Assembly: GCA_037501455.1 (NCBI GenBank)
Contig: CM074864.1
Location: forward strand, 35,428,001 to 35,492,000
Reading direction: 5' to 3'
Length of the DNA stretch: 64,000 nucleotides
Source of the DNA: Lantana camara
Taxonomy: Eukaryota; Streptophyta; Magnoliopsida; Lamiales; Verbenaceae
Position 1 is the first letter of the stretch; each line of letters starts with the position of its first letter. Shown here in pieces: positions 58,215-64,000 of the stretch. A program made the translations under genes and the position numbers. The notes below the pieces were generated by a model. It saw only the letters and a program-made list of their open reading frames with translations, had not been told where the DNA came from and ran no database searches.

Positions 58215-61024
58215 TGCTAGGCGCCACATCCCCCGCACTATAGCCTCAATCCACGTATGAAACGGGCAATTCATACAAGAACCGAAACTATAGCGAACGG
58301 GAGACAATAAAAACTCAAAAGCTAGGCGGGTACCCTCAAATAATACCACTAAACAATTGTATCAATAAAAGCGGAAGCAATAACATTCAATACTTATAGG
58401 TACCATATTTACACATTTATTAATAGATACCAACATTTCATACAATACAATATCACCTCCAACGTTAGGTAAGGCATAATAAAAAATAAAAGAAGTATCA
58501 ATACATGAGCTAAAATATGAAGGTGAAGTGCTAGACCCGAATAAAAGAGAGGCTAGACTCTAATTCCCGCCTAGCACGAACCTGAAAAAACTGAAAGGTT
58601 GAGGTGTCAGTCCAACACGGACTGAGCGAGGGGTATAAATAAATATTTGCGCACATACATGCAAGTTATAATCTCGGGTAATAATTTTGGAAAATAACAA
58701 CACGATTTAGAAAAGAAGAGATAATATCGCCCTAGGTTACAACTAATCCATTTTATCAATTCAATACAATCAATTTGTGGCCAGGCGACTGAGGGCAAAT
58801 CTCCAACCTTTCACCGACTGTGTATAATACTTCAATTTATTAGTGGATTAGGTGATGACACAAACAATTCCGTGCACAATTAGCAATTCCAATCAATACA
58901 TCCTTCTTCCTCCGGGTGATGGCGGGCTTGCAAGACCCAACCATCCAATCATGGTGTACGTCTGGAACATGACTCCCACGCACGGGATTTCTTCCTCCAC
59001 CAAACCTCCTGGTGGATTCAGAGGTGATCCCATAATGGTGAGGGTAGTGCAAGAGTTACCCGTCAGCCCTTGCTTCCCCGGTTGGCTCAAGACACTACCA
59101 TCGGGGCCCAACGTGAACAATAGTTACTCGCCAAAACATTCTATCAATCAATCAATCAATCCGTTCAATTCATGAAATCCGTTGTAAATCAATAAGATTT
59201 GAAAACTATAAATATATATATACTTTTGGCCGAAAACACACGTAGGGTTGTAAGGGTTCTAAGTAGCTAGAATTTAAACCTCACCTGACGAGCGATGGGT
59301 CAAGATAAGGCTACAAGACAATGCCACACGATCCATGATCTCCGCCCTAGAGAAAAACTGGACAAGAAAGGGAACAGTAGGAACTCGTGAGACATGACTC
59401 AATATGAGACCAAGTATAACGCACGGCAATGTTCATGTAATTTAAATAAAACCAAGCAATCAATTAACACTAAGCATGTATAAACACCAAATAACACCTA
59501 AGAGGTGAAATTAATAACAAGAAATCATGTATTCATATCATTCAATTATTTCAAGTTCAATTCATATAAGGCATGAAGTCAACCAATAACGTTTGAGCAA
59601 TTAAGTACCAAGAAGTGTCAAGTAGGAGCATACTTATCAATTAAGTGAGCATATAATTCATATAAGTCGTATATGGGAGCTAAGAAAGTGAAAGGAACGC
59701 AATAACAAGGTTTTTGGTGAAGTTTGGCAAAAACCGACAATTTTTGAAAATGACCAAGCTGTGGAGAAAGGGAAATATCTAAAGTTCTAGAGATTGGAAT
59801 TGGGTTTTGTTTTTGGGAATGAAACTAGACAAGTATACATTTAAAATTATATATGGCTCATTTTCTAGTTCAAAGCGAGGAGAAAATGGCGAACGGTTGA
59901 AGTTAGGTGAATGCAGTTTGTCGGTAAAGAAGCGACACCAAAAAGAGTTGATCATAACTCACAAATGGGAAAAGATATTGAGATGATTCGACTTGTAAGT
60001 TGTTGTAGACTTCGAGAGCTTTCCAAAGAATAAAATATCAGGTCATTTGGAGTTCGGATGAGGGAGTACCCGGCCGGGTAAAATTCAAGGGAAAAGTTTC
60101 CCGGCCCGGTAAAGCAGTACAGAAGCTTTACGGGGGAAAACTACCCGGCCGGGTACTGTTCCAGAGCTGGAAAAAGGGGCAAAACAGGGGTAGCTTCGGG
60201 GAAGAAAGAAAAGGAATGAAACCCAAAAGTAAACTCAACCAAAATGCTCCAAAATAAGCACATAACATGTATATAACTTAAAGACATCACTTAGGTAGCA
60301 TATAAACCATGAAACATGCATCAATCATCAAGAATTCATCATTCAAAACCCCTAAAATATCATGTTAACCAACTTTCCTCTTATTCAAGAATTCATGCAA
60401 GTTATGAGATGTAATGATCCTAAACATGCTTCTAAGCACTTATAACCCAAGGAAACATATCATATTTATCAAACCCTACTCAAATATATCTCAAGGGATT
60501 CAATCAGATTTTCCATATACCTCAAGATGGAAGAAGAAATGGATGAAATGATGAGATGATGAAGATGATGCTTCTAACTTTATAAATCCTACAAGAATCT
60601 TGCTTGAAAAAGAGATGAATACTACCTTCCCTTCTTGGTGCGTTTGGATCGATATATGTGGGTGTGAGTGTGTGTATATATGATGAAAATGTATGGAATG
60701 AAATGTGGGAGAGAGATATACCTATGATATATTATATCTTCCACTAACCAAGATGAATCATCAAATTTTGCAGCTAAGTCCTTGAAATAATTGAATTCAT
60801 GCAAGCGAGTTTCATTCCATGGCAATTAATCATCTAACTCCAAATCATGTTATGCAATTAAGTCCACATATTTATGAAATGATCAAGTAAGGCCACATAA
60901 TAGTAATTAGACACGTTAGCAATTAATTTACATAAATTTCACGGTAATGAAAATTCATATAAATACATGAAGATATAATACATATAATGTTATGAAAATT
61001 ATAAGTGAAAACCGGGGCGTTACA
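58215..61024 (-). mobile_element. Element E, 5' LTR
   Basis: This 2.81-kb LTR begins TGCTAGGCGCCAC and ends GGGGCGTTACA. It is nearly the same as the other E LTR but has one palindrome unit fewer. It includes the LTR hairpin at about 58916-58946. Confidence 0.87.
60064..60158. repeat. GC-palindrome cluster, element E 5' LTR
   Basis: Three units: AGTACCCGGCCGGGTAAA, TTTCCCGGCCCGGTAAA and CTACCCGGCCGGGTACT. The last looks like a fusion of units 3 and 4 of the other E LTR, with the 30 or so bases between them lost. Confidence 0.82.
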
Positions 61025-61168
61025 AACGAAATAAAATAAAATAGAATAAAATAAATAATAACAATTTATAATGAAATTAAATATTTAAAACACTTATAAA
61101 CAATTAATTCGCATAAATTCGTAAACACATACGTCATACCTGTACGACTGAAAAGTCGGGGCGTTATA
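61025..61168 (-). mobile_element. Element D, 5' LTR, segment 3
   Basis: AACGAAATAAAATAAAATAG continues D's LTR, matching 35469-35600, and ends GGGGCGTTATA followed by TTAAA. Confidence 0.87.
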
Positions 61169-62356
61169 TTAAATAAACTCATAAATTTCATGCAACACGT
61201 ATAACAAGTCATATAATAAGTTAACAATGCATGCACATCATGTAAGAGGCAATGAATTATCATACGAGGCCATAAAATGGAACATAGAGTCATGCATGCA
61301 CGCTAGAGTAGCATATAAGGTATAAAAGACCATAATTCGAAAACAAGCAATTAAAACTAGCCACAAATCATAACATATAACTTAACACATAATATGACAT
61401 GTTACATAACATAAGAAGAATAAACGAAGCATAAAAATCAAGCAAAGCACGTACAAACGAGGAAAACAACTCGCACACTCGCAAGAGGGAGGTTGCGGCC
61501 ACTACCACTTTTCATCAAGAAAAGGTCGTGCCTGCGACCTCAAACTCGAAACACAGGCCAAACAGGGCTGCGATCGTGACCCAAAAACAACTGAAAAAGG
61601 TCACACCCTGACCTAAGGTCAAAACACAGCCAAAATGGGGTCACAGCAGCTACCGGAAATGAACTAAACGCGATCGCGACCACGACTCCTCATGGCAGCA
61701 TGGCAAAAGTACAAAAAACAGCCACAAAACTCATCAAATCTCAACCAAAATCATGGTAACACATTAAGGCAAGTTAGGAACACAAATACATGCATAAAGA
61801 GCTCAAATATAAGCAAAATCAGCTACATATCAAGAGGTACGAGCAAGAAGCAAATTCCATTTTCAAGTTCATGTAAAAAGCTTCAAAAACAATAATCACA
61901 TCTCATAAATTCCTCAATTTTCATGCAAACTCAGTTCATAAAATCACTCATGGATGCCTTAAGGTCACTTAGAATGCATCAATTCAAAAAGAAACACAAG
62001 ACTTCATTCAAATTCATCAAGAATGGCCCTAACCCTCACTATTCATCAAGATATCAATAGCATGCTCATATCTTCATGGAATTCATCAAATAAGCACTTA
62101 AAAGAAAGAGGAGAAGATGGAGAACAAGATTCCGGACTTACCTTTCATATTTGAGGCGAATCGGAGGTGTGTGGAGCTTGAAATGGCAAAAATTGAATAG
62201 TACTTTCCTTTTTCTCTTGGGATCTCGGTTTTACCGTTGAAAAACCCTTATTTTCCTTTTTTTCTTGTGGTTTGAACGAGATGAGAGATGAAAGGTGAAA
62301 AGGGGGGCCAAGAATGAAGTCTTTTGGTCAACAAATGAGTGAATTATGACTATTTT
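61169..62356 (-). mobile_element. Element C, 5' LTR, segment 3 (probable)
   Basis: The host sequence resumes after element D at TTAAA and runs to the CACTA end at 62357. It has the layout of a superfamily LTR (a GC-rich inverted-repeat block at 61490-61690, then a CTTACCT...GAAGATGG-like stretch), but I could not align it directly with 1-1154. No gene seen; frame 61692-61895 is unsupported. Confidence 0.5.
61490..61690. repeat. Alternative inverted-repeat block in element C LTR
   Basis: Short GC-rich stems of different sequence from the other LTRs: GGTCGTGCCTGCGACC, GGTCACACCCTGACC and the palindrome GCGATCGC (twice as CGATCG-type cores). They lie where the CCCGSCCGGG cluster would be expected. 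Confidence 0.45.
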
Positions 62357-62790
62357 CACTACAAAAAAAAACAGGATTAGTGACCGCCAGATCGGTCACT
62401 AATCCTAAAAAAAATCGGTCACTGATTGGCATCAGTGACCGATCGTGATCAGTTTGTAAAAACCTCGTAACTAATTTATTTAGTGGCCGATATATCGGTC
62501 ACTAATGTTAAGAAGAGGGTCACTAATCAAATTATTCACCTTTGTTAAATCGGTTACAAATCGGTCTCTAATTTAGTGACCGCACATAAATCGGTCACTA
62601 AACTCTTAAACGATTTCAGTCACTAATTCAGTGAACGCACATAAATCGGTCACTAAACTCTTAAATGAGTTCAGTCACTAATCGGTCACAAATTAGTGAC
62701 CGATACTGGCAGTCACTAATTTCAATCGAAATTATTATGCTCCATTTTGTGACCGATATAATCGGTCACTAATTTAACTGATCTCTAATT
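62357..62790. repeat. CACTA terminus and subterminal repeats (CGGTCACTAAT)
   Basis: The motif CGGTCACTAAT or its complement ATTAGTGACCG, with variants, occurs about 16 times in both directions. Repeats of this kind bind the TnpA-type protein in En/Spm elements. A unit of about 56 bp (GTGACCGCACATAAATCGG onward) is duplicated in tandem at about 62576-62690. Confidence 0.85.
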
Positions 62791-63450
62791 TTAATATTGA
62801 TTTAAAATTGTATTTTTTATTGTTAATTCCTATATTATTTTAATGAATCAATTAAAAACCTATTTCAAATAAACAAAAGTAATAATGCCAAACAAAATAC
62901 TTTTAACATCCTAACATAATATCATAATCATATTATAAATTATCCAATTAAAGTATGAACTTTCTCAAACCATTAACAACGAGTCAAATAAGTTTTCATC
63001 AAGCTTTCAATCACCTTCGTTGTTCCATGTAAAAACTCCAAAAGACTTCTACTTGTTGGATGCTTGGCCCAAATTAGTTGCTTCCAAAATATTCAATCTG
63101 TCTAAGCACTTGGCCAAAGTCGCCGATAAGTAGCTATTTCTATTCTCATTCGGTGATTTGATAAATTAAAGCCTGAATTTTTGCCTTTTTATGTTATTAG
63201 TTAGACTAACCACAAGATAACGTTTCACTCTCTCTCTCTCTATGCAAATTGATTTCTTGAAGACCAACATGTGAGAGTGGTGTAAGAAAAAAAATTAAAC
63301 ATATAATCATTTGGTTGTGTATATATATATATAAAAAATTGAAAGAGACATGAATCTTTGTATAATTACCCTAATCAATAGCTGATAAAATAGATGAAAA
63401 ATGTTCCCCTCATATGATGAGATGTTCATTACCCCAATCAAGAGGAAAAC
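62791..63450. other. CACTA interior without recognisable coding sequence
   Basis: AT-rich sequence with a (CT)n run at about 63228-63241. It could be 3' UTR or intron of the transposase gene; no exon identified. Confidence 0.35.
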
Positions 63451-63562
63451 ATCACTAATCAAAGTATCAACAATTCCTATCAAATCACCATAAACATCGC
63501 TAATCAAAGTATCAACCATTCCCATCAAATCACCATATACATCACTAATCAAAGTAACAACA
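63451..63562. repeat. 45-bp tandem repeat, two and a half copies
   Basis: Units 63451-63495 and 63496-63540, partial 63541-63562. The minus strand can be read as a 15-residue repeat (ISDVYGDLMGMVDTL), which is why an open frame of 81 codons (63307-63552) covers it. Probably intronic. Confidence 0.75.
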
Positions 63563-63638
63563 ACTTATTCGATTACCAATTATATCAACAATGCCAAAAA
63601 TCTCAAATGAAAAAAAATATCAAATTCATTAAAATTAC

Positions 63639-63728
63639 CTTAACATTTTTAGACCTATGATCACAATACTCTCCCTTACCCTTTTGTTTTCGGTGGGTTC
63701 GATCATGAATTTGAACAGGTGTAATTTT
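63639..63728 (-). CDS. Plant transposase (Ptta/En/Spm, Transposase_24-like), internal exon
   Basis: This 90-bp exon lies between acceptor TTTAAAG| and donor AAG|GTAAT on the minus strand. It encodes PVQIHDRTHRKQKGKGEY and DHRSKNVK, matching the TH-K-x-G-x-Y-x-D-x-RS pattern of this family. It joins the upstream exon (63806-64000) in phase 0, which supports both splice sites. The protein acts in CACTA transposition. Confidence 0.7.
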
Positions 63729-63805
63729 CTTTAAACATATTAAAGAAGTATAAGAATGACTTAAAATAATATACATAACATTACGAATAAATAAATAAAA
63801 CAAAC

Positions 63806-64000
63806 CATTCTACGTCCATGCTCCATATGTGAAATTGAACCTCCTGTGTGCCGAGTAATTGATCCAACTTTTTCAGTCATTCGATTTTGCCTTGCCTTTT
63901 CGGACTTCTCTTTGTAGTTTGGGTCACTCATGTAATCCACAATTTTGTTCTAATCTGCTGCCGACATATTCTTCGGAATAAATTCTCTCATTTTCTCCAA
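63806..64000 (-). pseudogene. Plant transposase (Ptta/En/Spm, Transposase_24-like), exon continuing past window
   Basis: On the minus strand the frame reads MREFIPKNMSAAD, then an in-frame TAG, then MSDPNYKEKSEKARQNRM and RHTGGSISHMEHGRRM. The S-E-K-A-R-x-N-R and H-T-G-G-S signatures are those of the plant Ptta/En/Spm transposase domain. The exon ends at ATG|GTTTG (63806). Its beginning is outside the window. The TAG at about 63950 makes this copy probably inactive unless it is an assembly error or the upstream part is not coding. Confidence 0.75.

Larger units (their letters stand above)
51842..61024 (-). mobile_element. Element E: non-autonomous LTR retrotransposon
   Basis: LTRs at 51842-54665 and 58215-61024 (about 2.8 kb), beginning (TG)CTAGGCGCCACATCCC and ending GGGGCGTTAYA, inserted in D's 5' LTR. 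AACG is present on both sides (51838-51841 and 61025-61028). The left TG appears as CG, so the exact 5-bp duplication cannot be fixed. The interior (54666-58214) has a PPT, hairpin array and intron signals but no pol. Confidence 0.85.
32043..61168 (-). mobile_element. Element D: complete non-autonomous LTR retrotransposon carrying a copia element and element E
   Basis: Bounded by TGTAGCACCCCAGATGG at 32043 and GGGGCGTTATA at 61168 with target duplication TTAAA (32038-32042 and 61169-61173). In minus orientation: 5' LTR (38986-39166, 48463-51841, 61025-61168, about 3.7 kb once the insertions are removed), PBS, interior 35601-38985, PPT, 3' LTR (32043-35600). No pol domains in the interior. Confidence 0.88.
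62357..64000 (-). mobile_element. CACTA (En/Spm) DNA transposon, one end (runs past window)
   Basis: The terminus CACTACAAAAAAAAACAG starts at 62357 and is followed by a dense subterminal repeat zone and, further in, by transposase exons on the minus strand. This is therefore the 3' end relative to the transposase. The other end and the 3-bp target duplication lie outside the window. It is inserted into what is probably C's LTR. Confidence 0.85.

Noticed and set aside
1..64000. A host protein-coding gene hidden among the repeats
   Set aside because: No conserved host domain, multi-exon frame or RNA gene is visible; every stretch falls within an LTR, an interior or the CACTA element.

Overview
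This window is plant nuclear DNA, AT-rich and without any host gene I can support. The evidence for a plant is direct: LTRs with primer-binding sites complementary to plant initiator Met-tRNA (TGGTATCAGAGC), Ty3/gypsy and Ty1/copia protein remnants, and a CACTA (En/Spm) transposon end with a plant-type transposase domain. It looks like heterochromatic, retrotransposon-filled sequence of a flowering plant, probably a eudicot; I cannot name the species.

Nearly every base can be placed in one nested stack of transposons. The labels A-E are mine. The outermost element (C) is Ty3-like and lies on the minus strand: part of its 3' LTR at 1-1154, a short gag-bearing interior at 1155-3067, and its 5' LTR from 3068, broken into three pieces (3068-3916, 31365-32042, 61169-62356). 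Into that LTR went a copia LTR, now solo (3917-4655 plus 30084-31364, target duplication CACCG). Inside the solo LTR sits element A (4656-30083, duplication ATTAA), and inside A's 5' LTR sits element B (12184-28206, duplication ACACC/AAACC). B is a tandem LTR-interior-LTR-interior-LTR. A second branch of the stack is element D (32043-61168, duplication TTAAA). D's 5' LTR carries a complete copia element (39167-48462, duplication TGCGG) and element E (51842-61024, flanked by AACG). A CACTA transposon starts at 62357 and runs out of the window.

A, B, D and E form one superfamily of non-autonomous, minus-strand elements. They have very long LTRs (2.7-3.7 kb) and short interiors (2.9-3.6 kb) with PBS and polypurine tract but no protease, integrase or reverse transcriptase. 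In B the only recognisable protein is a gag nucleocapsid, present as two successive double zinc-knuckle copies. C keeps a full-length gag frame closed by four stops. These resemble the known LARD and TR-GAG classes and would need enzymes supplied in trans.

The most interesting signals are structural. (1) Each A, B, D and E LTR carries a cluster of about four GC-rich palindromes around CCCGSCCGGG, whose flanks change in a compensatory way. (2) The interiors share an apparent three-intron layout, and introns 2 and 3 begin with the same motif of about 30 nt. (3) A, D and E carry a GAGAG...CTCTC hairpin minisatellite beside the polypurine tract. (4) The middle LTR of B is a hybrid whose crossover can be placed between 20857 and 20863. 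(5) The copia element has LTRs about 99% identical by eye but a pol ruined by stops and frameshifts, so it was probably mobilised in trans. All divergence figures here are counts by eye, not alignments.
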